NCBI GenBank assembly: GCA_015222755.1
Contig: JADFVX010000075.1
Span: 1 to 37,797 of the forward strand
Length of the DNA stretch: 37,797 bases
From: Pseudomonadota bacterium
GTDB lineage: Bacteria > Desulfobacterota > JADFVX01
Direction: 5' to 3'
Positions 1-10,159 of the stretch are shown here, piece by piece. Position 1 is the stretch's first letter, and every line of letters begins with the position of its first letter. Under the pieces are notes generated by a model that had not been told where the DNA came from, ran no database searches, and saw only the letters and a list, made by a program, of their open reading frames with translations. The translations under genes and the position numbers were made by a program.

Positions 1-98
1 ATCTAAGATGATGCCTGCAAGCAAGTGGAGAAAGGACCAGTGCTTAGCAATTACAATCAAAGAGATAACCGCATTTAGCCGGTTAATCACTGCCTCTA

Positions 99-899
99 TC
101 AATACTGTCCAAGTGTTCCCGAAACCTTTGCACGCTGTGTGGCCACCGTAAAGGTCCACAGTCCCAATGGGAACAGAATCAGAGCAAAGAGCATCAAGGC
201 AGTTAGTTCTGGTAGGAGCTCCATAGGGCTTGCGCCCAAGAGGATCGCTTTGCGGATTCCGGCCAGTGCGTGCGTGAACGGGAAAAACTGGGCAACAGTT
301 TGCAATGGTGCCGGCAGAACACTTATCGGATACAGAACGCCACTTAAGACAACCGTTGCGCCTGTGAGGATCGTGGTTGCGATCTCGCCGCGCTTGATGG
401 TCAGTGTGAGACTTGCTGTCAGAATCCCGAGTGCTGCGAAACTCAGGATGGCAAGGGACATAGACAGTAAAAACGATAGAATGTTAGCGTGGCTCAAATC
501 GAGCCCGAAAAACAAGCCTGTTAACAAGTAGACCATGAACCGTAAGGATGTAAATACGTAACCCCAAAGGGAAGAATAGAGAAGGATGACTGAAACCGGC
601 GTCGGCGAAAGCATAACGATCTCAAGGGTACCCATCATCTGGTGTTCCCGGATGCTCGTGTTAAAAGAGGAGAGGCTGATCGTCGTATAGTCCTGGAATG
701 CTATGCCGAGCAGGAGAAACGGGAAATACACTCCGCCGTATGGCTTGAGGGAGGCAGATTCGGCACCTCCGAAGACCTGGGTGACATAGAAAAGAACCGG
801 CACAAAAAAGGCGATCCCGACCAGCTCTATCACTAAAGCGCCACGGTAGCTGATTTTCAGCAGGAAATCCCTACGTATAAAGGCCCAAGCCAAACGCAT
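99..899 (-). CDS. ABC-2 type transporter permease
   Basis: 266 aa, about six hydrophobic segments, directly abuts an ABC ATPase gene (stop/start at 899). Confidence 0.85.
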   Translation of the reverse strand: MRLAWAFIRRDFLLKISYRGALVIELVGIAFFVPVLFYVTQVFGGAESASLKPYGGVYFPFLLLGIAFQDYTTISLSSFNTSIREHQMMGTLEIVMLSPTPVSVILLYSSLWGYVFTSLRFMVYLLTGLFFGLDLSHANILSFLLSMSLAILSFAALGILTASLTLTIKRGEIATTILTGATVVLSGVLYPISVLPAPLQTVAQFFPFTHALAGIRKAILLGASPMELLPELTALMLFALILFPLGLWTFTVATQRAKVSGTLGQY

Positions 900-1909
900 T
901 ACAGCTTACCTCCAGTGGAAGATGAGATAATACGGCTGAATATCTCCTGTAGTGAAGCGGACACCTCACTACAGTGTGTGACCTCGCCACCACCGGAGAG
1001 TAAGGTGCGGAGGACATCCGATATAACACCGTTCCTACCGCTTAGCGTTATTTCAAGATGGGTAATCCCTTCGTGTCGTGAACTTTGGACCCCTACGATA
1101 TCTCTCATTCCCTCAATTACCTCCAGGCAACCTGGCTGAAGTTTGCTTACTATGAGCCTATACGACTTGTCCGTTGAGACGCTCTGACTGAGTTCATAAA
1201 TTGTTCCGCAGTGAAGGATCCTGGAGCGGCCCATAATGGCAACCTTGGTGCACAACTGCTCTATCTCCTTCATGTTGTGCGAGGTCATTATGACCGTGGG
1301 ACTCCATAAGGCCATGATCCGCTCCCGGATCAGGTGGATAAGTTCAGTTGATGCGAGTGGATCAAGCCCTTTGGTTGGCTCGTCCATAAAGATAACACTC
1401 GGCCGGTGCAGCAGCCCTCTGGCGAAAGCAAAACGTTGGCGGATACCGGTAGAGTAGCTATCGAACCTGCGATCAGCGTAGGGCCGGAGGTCTAAGACGT
1501 CAAGCAGCTCTTCTATCCAACTTTCGCTTTCCCGATGGGAAATATGATAAAGGTTGGAGAAGAAATGCAGGTTCTGTCTTCCCGTTAACCGCCAGTAAAA
1601 GCTGCGCTCGTTACTTGTTACAAGTCCGACAAACCGCCGGACATCTGAAGCCTCCGTCAACACATCCTTATCACCTACCCACGCCGAACCAGATGTGGGA
1701 ATAATGAGCGTACAGAGGATATTAATGAGGGTCGTCTTGCCGGCCCCGTTCGGCCCCACCAGTCCCAATATCTCGCCCTTATCTACAGTCAGTGATACAC
1801 GATCGAGCGCAACGACCTCTTCGGTGTTCTTCCGTTCTCTATGGAACGATGAGAAGAGGGCGGTATTGGGGTAGACCTTGACAACATCCTTTAACTCAAT
1901 AGCCTTCAT
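899..1909 (-). CDS. ABC transporter ATP-binding protein
   Basis: Walker A GPNGAGKTT, signature-like STGIRQRFAFARGLLHRP, Walker B VIFMDEPTKGLDP, H-loop MTSHNM. Confidence 0.95.
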   Translation of the reverse strand: MKAIELKDVVKVYPNTALFSSFHRERKNTEEVVALDRVSLTVDKGEILGLVGPNGAGKTTLINILCTLIIPTSGSAWVGDKDVLTEASDVRRFVGLVTSNERSFYWRLTGRQNLHFFSNLYHISHRESESWIEELLDVLDLRPYADRRFDSYSTGIRQRFAFARGLLHRPSVIFMDEPTKGLDPLASTELIHLIRERIMALWSPTVIMTSHNMKEIEQLCTKVAIMGRSRILHCGTIYELSQSVSTDKSYRLIVSKLQPGCLEVIEGMRDIVGVQSSRHEGITHLEITLSGRNGVISDVLRTLLSGGGEVTHCSEVSASLQEIFSRIISSSTGGKL

Positions 1910-2047
1910 TAAACTCCCTTATATTCAACCTGTTTCACAATAACAGCTGTTCAACTTGGCGTCTGATGCCATCATCACATTTTGCGGTCTGTAAATAGCA
2001 TCGTTCACCGGCTATACCATGTGTATTTCTGTCACAATCCCTCAACT

Positions 2048-3238
2048 TCATGAGGAGGGTTCCGGTACGTAGCTGTCACTGCCGTTGACGACCTGCTCAT
2101 ACACCGCCTCTGTAAGCTCGGCATACCGGTCCCATGAGTACAGCTCGGCGGTCTCTCTACATCTTTTACCTATACTCTTACCCAACTCTGGATTCTCCAT
2201 GAGAGTGCGGATCCTCTCTGCCATCTCATTGACATCCCACGGGCAGCCAACGACAAAACCGTTATGGCCATCCCGTATCACCTCGTCTCCGAATGCGACA
2301 GTTCGCGCAGTAACAACGGGAAGCCCTGATGCCATAGCTTCCAAAACAACAAGCCCAAACGATTCATACAAACTTGGAAAAAGCAGCGCATCGACCGCAC
2401 CGTAGTAACGCCAAACCTCCCGGTCCTGGCCGACAAATACAACACGACGTGACAGCATTAGACCTTCAAGCAAATCCTGAGAACCGGGAATACTTTTGGG
2501 GTCTCCGGCCCCAACAACAACAAGGACTGCCTTCTCAGGAAGGCGGGCAATGGTCTCTATAGCATAACGGACGCCTTTATAACGGAAATCGTTCCCGATA
2601 AAGAGGAGAAGAAACTGGTCATCTCGAAATCCGAGATCGGCCCTTGTCCTCTTCCGCCACTGCTTAACCAACTGTGGATGGAAAAGATCAAGGTCAACCC
2701 CGTTGGGAATGACCGGAACCTCCTCTGGCTGCCGCCGACTAAAGCTGACGACTTCCTGCCGTACCCGCTCTGTTACGGCTGTAATCAATGTCTTTCGGTG
2801 CAAAATGTGATAACTAAACAGCAGTAGCTGTATGTAGTCGATAAGTATCCGCCGATACAAAACGTCCCTGCGCGGTCTGCTCGGGAAGCGCCGCATGCTC
2901 CGGAAGGCTGACAGAAAAACACCGTGAGAGGTAAGCACCTGCGCCGGTAACAACACAGGAGCATGAAGGTGGACCACGTCAAAGCACTCACGTTTCACCT
3001 CTGTGCGAACCCGTAGAATGAACTCACACTCAGCCGGATATTGTCGACGAAAGCGCAAATCTATCTTGTGAACGTTGACTCCTTCCGGAGGTGATTGCTC
3101 AAAGGCACTGGCAAATATATGAACCTCATGGCTGGAAACCAGACGGTTTGCCAACTCCACTACGCACCGACTGACGCCCTCATACGTATTATAGCTCCAT
3201 GTCACCAGTGCAATCTTCACCGGCGTTTTTCCCTGCAC
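2048..3238 (-). CDS. Glycosyltransferase family 4 (GT4-like)
   Basis: GT-B features: VIPNGVDLDLFHP, LLFIGNDFRYKGV, LFPSLYESFGLVVLEAMASGLPVV. Confidence 0.92.
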   Translation of the reverse strand: MQGKTPVKIALVTWSYNTYEGVSRCVVELANRLVSSHEVHIFASAFEQSPPEGVNVHKIDLRFRRQYPAECEFILRVRTEVKRECFDVVHLHAPVLLPAQVLTSHGVFLSAFRSMRRFPSRPRRDVLYRRILIDYIQLLLFSYHILHRKTLITAVTERVRQEVVSFSRRQPEEVPVIPNGVDLDLFHPQLVKQWRKRTRADLGFRDDQFLLLFIGNDFRYKGVRYAIETIARLPEKAVLVVVGAGDPKSIPGSQDLLEGLMLSRRVVFVGQDREVWRYYGAVDALLFPSLYESFGLVVLEAMASGLPVVTARTVAFGDEVIRDGHNGFVVGCPWDVNEMAERIRTLMENPELGKSIGKRCRETAELYSWDRYAELTEAVYEQVVNGSDSYVPEPSS

Positions 3239-4473
3239 TGAACAGATCCATCATCTCCACCAGATATTACGCGCTTTAGGCGATGGTAAACCAGTCGCAC
3301 CAAAGCCGTCAAACCGCCCTCTGACGCTACTGAGAGGGCCTTATGGACTCTTGGCAACCTTCGCTCCATCCACGGAAGCAAGACAAAAAAGAACCATCGT
3401 AAATAAAATGCATGCAAAGACCGTTTTGACACAACAAGTCGCGTGTTTTGCCGCGCATCCGTTGTCCAGTCGCCCTTATAGGTCTCATCGCCTCGGAGAA
3501 AATCTATTTCGTCATCCCCGGAAAGCCAGTAATGCTCGAGCATACGTAACATTAGAAGCTTCCCCACCCCTAATTCTCTAAACTCATCAAGATATGAAGA
3601 CATGTAAGTGTAATGTCGCCTGTTATACCGGAACCCGAGGTAATAGGCGACTGCCCTACCGTCACACTCCATGAGGGCTATATTCAGCCATCCAAGCATC
3701 GCAAATTGTGGAAAAACATCCTCGAAAAACTTCCTATATGCATCCGTATTGAGTTGTCCCGGACGACCTCGTTTGACATCCGGATGATGTCGTTCCATTT
3801 CTGCCATTATATCAAGTAACCCTGGTTCATCTTCAAGAGATGTCACGAACCGAAGGCGTATATCTCCTCCAGCTTTTAGATTGCGCCATTCACGTTTATG
3901 CTCTTTCCTCCTTCGGTTTTTGAAACGGCTTTTGTAGTAATCCTCCCAGTCACCCTCTATGTGAATAAATCTACAGATATTATCTAACCCCATAGATCGT
4001 GCGAAACCAGCATTTTCAATAAGCCCCTCAAGAACAGACCTATTTGGTGAAGCACCATAAAAATCTCTTAGCTCGATCATGTCCCACTCAACGGTGTAAC
4101 CGGCGAGATGCCGGACAATATTCTGAAGCATCGCGTCTCTGCTCTCTGCAATGATGAAATCAGAGTAGTCCGAGACCCCGTGTCCCAAAAACCGCACTAT
4201 GCGTGCCGATATACCTAAGAACCTTTCTTCTTCTATAAAGAAGGGGGCAATTCCACAGAGCCTTCCTCGTATGCGCAGCGCAAGCACAAAGAGTTCAGAT
4301 CGTTTAAGAGAACTCTGAGGGCGGCCGAAGTGGCGCCACCAGTACGCGACCCACTCATGAGTCATGAAGAGCATGTTGCTATCACTCCGCTCAAGCAGTT
4401 CGTTCCAATCGTTCTTAAGAGACAATAGATTCTCTTCGCTACGCACCTCTTCTACAACAATATCTTCCGCCAT
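3217..4473 (-). CDS. GNAT/FemAB-like (CelD/BcsL-type) acyltransferase
   Basis: N-terminal THEWVAYWWRHFG and GNAT-like C-half (AVAYYLGFRYNRRHYTYMSSYLDEFRELGVGKLLMLRMLEH); overlaps the GT4 gene by 22 bp. Confidence 0.8.
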   Translation of the reverse strand: MAEDIVVEEVRSEENLLSLKNDWNELLERSDSNMLFMTHEWVAYWWRHFGRPQSSLKRSELFVLALRIRGRLCGIAPFFIEEERFLGISARIVRFLGHGVSDYSDFIIAESRDAMLQNIVRHLAGYTVEWDMIELRDFYGASPNRSVLEGLIENAGFARSMGLDNICRFIHIEGDWEDYYKSRFKNRRRKEHKREWRNLKAGGDIRLRFVTSLEDEPGLLDIMAEMERHHPDVKRGRPGQLNTDAYRKFFEDVFPQFAMLGWLNIALMECDGRAVAYYLGFRYNRRHYTYMSSYLDEFRELGVGKLLMLRMLEHYWLSGDDEIDFLRGDETYKGDWTTDARQNTRLVVSKRSLHAFYLRWFFFVLLPWMERRLPRVHKALSVASEGGLTALVRLVYHRLKRVISGGDDGSVQCREKRR

Positions 4474-4570
4474 TATGGCCTCAAGCTCGTCGGTCCTGGA
4501 TCTCTACCTTTATCGGACAGCATATCGTTAGCAGCACATCTATATAAAATTGTCTTCCTATAGGAGATAG

Positions 4571-6538
4571 TCAAAGAGAGCACAGTATCTCCAGATTCCT
4601 ATCGTTTTGCTCAGGGCGGGCGATCGGGAATATAATATAGCGATCCTTTAACACCCCTCTGGATAAAAAGATTCCTTCTTCTTCAAATGCGCTATAGACC
4701 TTCTCCGGCGGTATCGGGGTCTCTACCAGCATGAAATGAATCTCGCTCGGAAGATAGTCAAGTCCCGCTGAGGCCAAGCGCTTCTGGATGCGCACCCTCT
4801 CCCGATTCGTATTCTCTAATATCCGGGTTGCATACTCCTTGTCTTCGAGAGCAAGAATGGCCGCCGACTCTGCAATAGGCGACAAGGCAAAAAGTGGCTC
4901 AAGCCGATTAAAAAGTTGTAACGCCTTTGGTGAAGCAAAAGCATAACCAATTCGCAAAGCAGCTAGTCCGTAAAATTTAGAGAATGTTCTTAATCCGATA
5001 ACAAGCCGGTCGGTTTCACCTATTATCTCATTAGTACGCAAGGTTTGTGGGTTTGTACTAAACTCGATATATGCCTCATCCACTACAACGGGGATATGCG
5101 CCGGAATGCGTTGAAGAAAATGCATAAATTCATCCCTGTCTATACCGACACCCAGCGGATTGCTGGGATTTATAAGATAGATTAGACGTGTATTAACAGT
5201 GATTTCCCCTGCCATAGTGTCAAGATCAAAATGAAACCTCCCATTGGTCTTTTTAAATGGGACACTGCGATTCACCACACCTAAAGCGGCACAGTATCGA
5301 TCAAACATGAACCATCCTGGGGCAGTAGTAAGAGCCTCTTTGCCTGGAGGAACAAAGGTCCGGACAGCACGTTCAACCAACTCTGAAGACCCGTTTCCAA
5401 AAGTAAAACAATCCTCTGAAATTTCAAGGTGTTCGCTCAGTTTTTTTCTGAGTGATGGATATCGCTCATCAGGATAACGCGCAAAGTTGGCATCATTTGC
5501 CATACGAGTCAAAAGACCACGAACACTTTCAGGCATCCCATAACAATTCTCAGCTCGGTCAAAGCAAACGATATCAGGATCAAGCCGATTTATGACTTTA
5601 TCGTCTTTCTTAAGAGGTGGAAAAACCATACGATCCAGCATTGTGAGAGGACTTGTCAATATTGTCTCTATTTCTCTATCTTTCTCTAACCCCCAAGCTG
5701 ACAGAATCCGTCCATGGATCTGGATTCCCGGTACTGAAGCCATATAGAGAAACAGAGGAACCACTGTCTCAGGTGGTGAAAGGGTCAGAAAATAATCCAG
5801 TGAAAAAAACGATTTTGACATTTCGGTTTGCAATGAGCCAAGCTCAATACCCGCTACAGTTATGTTGTTCCATCCTGCATCAAGCGCCGTAGTACTTGTC
5901 AAAGATTCAAGTCCACATTTACTCACAATGTAAGGGGACATTTTCGGCATTTGTGTATGAGTTGCTCCTGTAGAAACATTAATAATACGTCCTGAAACTC
6001 CATTGTTCATCATCCAGGTAGCAACTAATCTTGAGCAGAGAAAAGCCCCGGTAATGTTGACTGCCATTACTTCCCGCCACTCTTTGGGTGTTATCTCCCA
6101 TACATGGCTCTTGCATGGGCCCAGTAAAGCCGCATTGTTAATTAATATATCAATTCTGTCAAACTCTCTAATGGCCGTGTCAACCAACTGCTGTGCACCC
6201 GCATCTTCAGAAATGTCTGCACATATGCCGGTTGCAGTACCTCCTGCCTTTCTTATTTCCTGAACAGCCTGATCCACAGCACCTTTAGACCGTCCGTTCA
6301 CGACAACCTTGGCCTTTGCATCAGCAAAGGACTTGGCAACGGCCAAACCTACACCTCTGGTAGATCCCGTTATAACAACAACTTGCCCACTAATATCCTT
6401 CCGGGATGTATCTTCCTTAATATGTTTAAGTACCTTGGTAATTTCATCTGGTTCAATTAGACGCGTCCACAGATGTAGTACTCGGCTTACAACACGTCTT
6501 ATTATCCAGCTAAGCTTTCTAGTAATCCTATTACTCAT
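4571..6538 (-). CDS. Fusion: short-chain dehydrogenase/reductase + PLP-dependent class I/II aminotransferase (HisC-like)
   Basis: SDR: TGSTRGVG, INNAALLG, S...YIVSK. Aminotransferase: NPSNPLG, VVVDEAYIEF, TFSKFYGLAALRIGY. Both in one continuous 655-aa ORF. Confidence 0.9.
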   Translation of the reverse strand: MSNRITRKLSWIIRRVVSRVLHLWTRLIEPDEITKVLKHIKEDTSRKDISGQVVVITGSTRGVGLAVAKSFADAKAKVVVNGRSKGAVDQAVQEIRKAGGTATGICADISEDAGAQQLVDTAIREFDRIDILINNAALLGPCKSHVWEITPKEWREVMAVNITGAFLCSRLVATWMMNNGVSGRIINVSTGATHTQMPKMSPYIVSKCGLESLTSTTALDAGWNNITVAGIELGSLQTEMSKSFFSLDYFLTLSPPETVVPLFLYMASVPGIQIHGRILSAWGLEKDREIETILTSPLTMLDRMVFPPLKKDDKVINRLDPDIVCFDRAENCYGMPESVRGLLTRMANDANFARYPDERYPSLRKKLSEHLEISEDCFTFGNGSSELVERAVRTFVPPGKEALTTAPGWFMFDRYCAALGVVNRSVPFKKTNGRFHFDLDTMAGEITVNTRLIYLINPSNPLGVGIDRDEFMHFLQRIPAHIPVVVDEAYIEFSTNPQTLRTNEIIGETDRLVIGLRTFSKFYGLAALRIGYAFASPKALQLFNRLEPLFALSPIAESAAILALEDKEYATRILENTNRERVRIQKRLASAGLDYLPSEIHFMLVETPIPPEKVYSAFEEEGIFLSRGVLKDRYIIFPIARPEQNDRNLEILCSL

Positions 6539-6554
6539 AATACTTTTCCTTATT

Positions 6555-7724
6555 CTAATTTTGGGTAAAACCAGCCTTACGATAACCTTGTATTTTTCTT
6601 TTTATCTCTTCAAAACAGTTAATTATACTTGAATACAAATGATTGTTATAAACCACAAGCTGTTCAAACCCTCTTATCTCAGATGCCCATCTTTCAGAGA
6701 ACATGATACGCCCAACAAAATCCAAGCCGTTCAACTCACTTTCCCATATATCTTTAAAGATATGAGCAATGAGCGTTGAACCAGGTGAACAGGCATTTGA
6801 AGCAAACTTTTCTTTAGAAGATGTTTTAATCGTATATAAAGTCCTATCATCACGTAGGCATAGAAAAGCTGAAGCGGGTTCCCCTGAAACCCGCAGAACC
6901 CATATCTGACAGTGGCTCTTCTTAACACACTGCCTTGCCAGATCCGCATAGTAAGCGCCTATCGTTGTATTTAAGGCAAGGCTTTCTCCGGCCCTTGCTT
7001 TCCAACTTTCACCATCGATCTCCATGAACAGCCGTAATCCAATATCGATTGTCTCAGGCTTATCAAAACACTCCACCCTTAAAGCCCCCATAATTTCAAG
7101 AGAACGCTCCGAACGACGCATCTGCTGACGAAAATTCCTGCTCTTTTGTGCAAGATACTGTTCCCATGTTCCATCAAAAGCAATGTATGAATGATGCCAA
7201 GGTGAACTCTCGTAAGTCTTTAACCCCATTCGAGTAATTTCATTGCGAAATGCAGCTATAACTCCAGATCTTTGGGAAATACCATCCAGCAGCATGACAT
7301 CCCAAGCTTTGCTCTTTGATAAAAAGTTAACTATAGCAGCAATTGCTTCCTTGGGGTTACATGTCAGTACGATTCCACTACGCGGTGCATGACTGTTCAG
7401 TGGAGGCGCCAGTATCCGTGCCGGACATCTTCTCCATTGCCCCCTAAGCAAAATCAATGGAGCAATACCTATAAGCTCGCCTTTATCCCGCACCAATATA
7501 ACATGCAGGCGTGCATCCTTCCCACCGATGCCGATCAGATTGTGGTCGTCATGAAGCTCATGAGTGCTACGTTCTGTGCCATTCCCAAAGTGTTCCCACC
7601 AGTTCAGGAACCAATCAAAGCTTGTAAAGATATCAGCGGTAGAATCCTTTATCCAAAGAGTTTCCCAAGCCTCCTCCAAGGCCCGCAACCCATCCATGGT
7701 TTCGATCAACTCAACATTTAACAT
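6555..7724 (-). CDS. GNAT/FemAB-like (CelD/BcsL-type) acyltransferase, paralogous to 3217..4473
   Basis: FTSFDWFLNWWEHFG N-terminal motif; GNAT-like C-terminal half; same layout as the 3217..4473 protein. Confidence 0.8.
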   Translation of the reverse strand: MLNVELIETMDGLRALEEAWETLWIKDSTADIFTSFDWFLNWWEHFGNGTERSTHELHDDHNLIGIGGKDARLHVILVRDKGELIGIAPLILLRGQWRRCPARILAPPLNSHAPRSGIVLTCNPKEAIAAIVNFLSKSKAWDVMLLDGISQRSGVIAAFRNEITRMGLKTYESSPWHHSYIAFDGTWEQYLAQKSRNFRQQMRRSERSLEIMGALRVECFDKPETIDIGLRLFMEIDGESWKARAGESLALNTTIGAYYADLARQCVKKSHCQIWVLRVSGEPASAFLCLRDDRTLYTIKTSSKEKFASNACSPGSTLIAHIFKDIWESELNGLDFVGRIMFSERWASEIRGFEQLVVYNNHLYSSIINCFEEIKRKIQGYRKAGFTQN

Positions 7725-7883
7725 ACTAATACCTTCCCGAATGCTGTGACCATAGCCAATGGTGAAGTTCTCAACTTAACCTTGTTTGAATCCTCGGAGC
7801 AAGTTTCAAAGAACCATTCTTCCTCTCACTACTAAACATACAATACGTCGCAGCGCATATGATCTTATAAATTGCACACCCCA

Positions 7884-9980
7884 TTAAAAGGCCGTTTCTT
7901 TTTTAACGTCATTTTCAACTTTATACAAGAGTCCTATAACGCACCAAAGTGTCTTTGTTAATAGAGCAGTTCCAAGAGATTCATATATATGGGAGACTTT
8001 CTCATATATTAAGGTCACCGCTGTCTTTAATAGACTTTTCGATTGAATAACCCTCTTTAAAAAGCTTCGTAATTTATTTGAATGCCTATACGTCAATGTT
8101 CCTGCCGGGCAAACTTGAAGAAAGTTCTTGTAAGCATTTGTTGGATAAACCGCTAAACTAAGGTACTTCCCACTAACATTCATTATAAGCCGCTTATCAA
8201 TAAGTCTTTGTATCGATAATTTGAGATCACTTTCTGCCACATCTGCCTTGAAATAATCAAGTATTTTAGAGAGTTTTTGTGCTTTGTCACAATATTCATA
8301 AATACTGCGGTCAATACCGGTTAAACGGATCCATATTTGTTGACGACAAGATCGAGTGTCTATTATGATCAAGCTTTTCTTTCTAGGGATGGCAACTAAA
8401 TGTGATCTAGGATAGGCCTTGCACCAATTGGAAGTAGTTTTTTTTAATCTCTTGAATATTTCACCTTTCAATTTTGCTTTCAAGAAATCAGATTGGTAAT
8501 AACAAGCAAGTTTTTTTAGCGATTTATATTCAAATGGATACACGTGTTTATAAGGTGTTGGTACGGAAACAGGTACTAAACCGTATTGCTCTGGGTCTTC
8601 AAAATATGGGCTGAAACGATCCAGGTGAATTACAGCTGTATTGGCAGGGGGTTGCAGGTGGTGAATCATCTCGCATATTTCGTCTATCTTTTCAGATTCG
8701 TTCTTTTCCTCAGGGAAGCCACAGAGGTGGTTCCACATAACGAAAACACCCAATTCAGTACTCCACTTAATCAATTGGATATTCTGAACAGCAGTAGTCC
8801 CTTTCTGCATAAGCTGCAGAGAATGATCACTAAGGCTTTCAATGCCCGGTTGAATCATCCTTATATTTGCCTCTGCCAACATTTTGACTTGCTCTTTAGT
8901 CAAATTAGCTTTAGTTTCACAAACAAGTTCAGCAATTGGGTTAGCTGCAAGCCGAGGAATGACTGTTTTAAAATAGTTCATATCAAGTATGCTATCAACC
9001 AACAAAACCCTGCCTATGCCATACTTTTTGACTAAATCATTCAATTCATCTAATATACGTTGCGGGGATTTACTTCTGAAGGCAATCCCTTCACCATTCA
9101 ATCCGCAAAAAGTACACTTCTTTTTTTCTCCCCACCAACAACCCCTGGAGCTTTCCATAACTAAACCAGGGACAATTTGATTTTTGAAACTGGCAGCATC
9201 AAGCTGATCAAAGTAGTCATCAAAATCTGGATAGGGCAGATCATCCAAAGTCTCACTACCGAGCGAAGTTGAAGAATCGGCAAGCGGTTGAGCCATTCTC
9301 GTAAGAATACCCGGCACGTATCGTTTACCGTCGTCATACTGTAATGACCTTAGTAGTTCCACAAATGATTTATCACCTTCACCCTGTCCAATGTAATCTA
9401 TATAGTTGAAGCATGAAAATAGTTCTTCCCCCATTTCAGACTCACAATTTCCGCCACCCATCATAGTAATGATGTTAGGATTTCTATCCTTGATCAGCTT
9501 GATTAGATAGACCGCTCCACAGTTCTGCTGAAAACTTGAGGTTACTCCAAGCACCCATGGTTGACGGGTTAATATTTTTTCAACTTCATTTTTGTAACAA
9601 TCATAAGCTTTTTTTATGAGATGAAGAACAATCTCTGAGAGACTTTTGTCGGGAAAATGTTCTATAAGTGAATGTATCTCATTATCCTCTTGAAGAACTT
9701 CCTTAACATACTGCTCCACAGCCCTTTCATTTCGTTCAAACAGCAAATGTGAAAATATAAACTCACCTAGCAACTGCCCCATAGGCTTATCAGTGATCCA
9801 TTCATGCAGGTAGGGACCAATATGCTCTGCAAAACGCAAATTCAGATAAATCAGTTCTGTCGGAAAACCTTCTTTTTCTGCCGCTGCCTTCAGCAGGCTT
9901 ACACCTAGAGATGGGCGATTTATCGAATGAAATGGCGGAATAACGAGAAAAACAGGTTTTATTTCTTCATTGTTACACAT
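7884..9980 (-). CDS. B12-binding-domain radical SAM protein, RiPP maturation radical SAM C-methyltransferase type
   Basis: N-terminal B12-binding-like region (PSLGVSLLKAA, MMGGGNCESEMGEEL, YIGQGEG); SSRGCWWGEKKKCTFCGLNGEGIAFRSKSP (CX7CX2C); C-terminal winged-helix-like LIDKRLIMNVSGKYLSLAV. Confidence 0.85.
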   Translation of the reverse strand: MCNNEEIKPVFLVIPPFHSINRPSLGVSLLKAAAEKEGFPTELIYLNLRFAEHIGPYLHEWITDKPMGQLLGEFIFSHLLFERNERAVEQYVKEVLQEDNEIHSLIEHFPDKSLSEIVLHLIKKAYDCYKNEVEKILTRQPWVLGVTSSFQQNCGAVYLIKLIKDRNPNIITMMGGGNCESEMGEELFSCFNYIDYIGQGEGDKSFVELLRSLQYDDGKRYVPGILTRMAQPLADSSTSLGSETLDDLPYPDFDDYFDQLDAASFKNQIVPGLVMESSRGCWWGEKKKCTFCGLNGEGIAFRSKSPQRILDELNDLVKKYGIGRVLLVDSILDMNYFKTVIPRLAANPIAELVCETKANLTKEQVKMLAEANIRMIQPGIESLSDHSLQLMQKGTTAVQNIQLIKWSTELGVFVMWNHLCGFPEEKNESEKIDEICEMIHHLQPPANTAVIHLDRFSPYFEDPEQYGLVPVSVPTPYKHVYPFEYKSLKKLACYYQSDFLKAKLKGEIFKRLKKTTSNWCKAYPRSHLVAIPRKKSLIIIDTRSCRQQIWIRLTGIDRSIYEYCDKAQKLSKILDYFKADVAESDLKLSIQRLIDKRLIMNVSGKYLSLAVYPTNAYKNFLQVCPAGTLTYRHSNKLRSFLKRVIQSKSLLKTAVTLIYEKVSHIYESLGTALLTKTLWCVIGLLYKVENDVKKETAF

Positions 9981-10159
9981 AAATTTACTCCTTATCCCTC
10001 AGCATAAGTAGTTTGAGGCCTTTTAAACCTGAATTTACTTCACATTCACCTTAGCCCCAAACTCGTTCATCAAGGGTCCTGCTGAAAATGTCTCCTGAAT
10101 ATTTTTAATTATTTATACGACCTCACCAACTCCAGATAGGCATGATTACAGATGCCACA

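Noticed and set aside
139-531. Plus-strand ORFs opposite the ABC permease and many similar antisense ORFs in the track
   Set aside because: They lie fully opposite genes with strong family motifs and show no domain signatures themselves.
3217-7724. Idea that the two GNAT proteins are canonical FemAB peptidoglycan bridge enzymes
   Set aside because: They resemble CelD/BcsL-type GNAT proteins more and sit in an EPS context; no tRNA-dependent FemX signature could be claimed.
7725-7883. Short minus-strand frames considered as RiPP precursor
   Set aside because: Only 8-11 codon frames (e.g. MRCDVLYV*), too short and without leader-like sequence.
10021-10110. Minus-strand frame IIKNIQETFSAGPLMNEFGAKVNVK*
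   Set aside because: Short stop-bounded frame with no plausible upstream start; may be another gene tail remnant but cannot be supported by eye.
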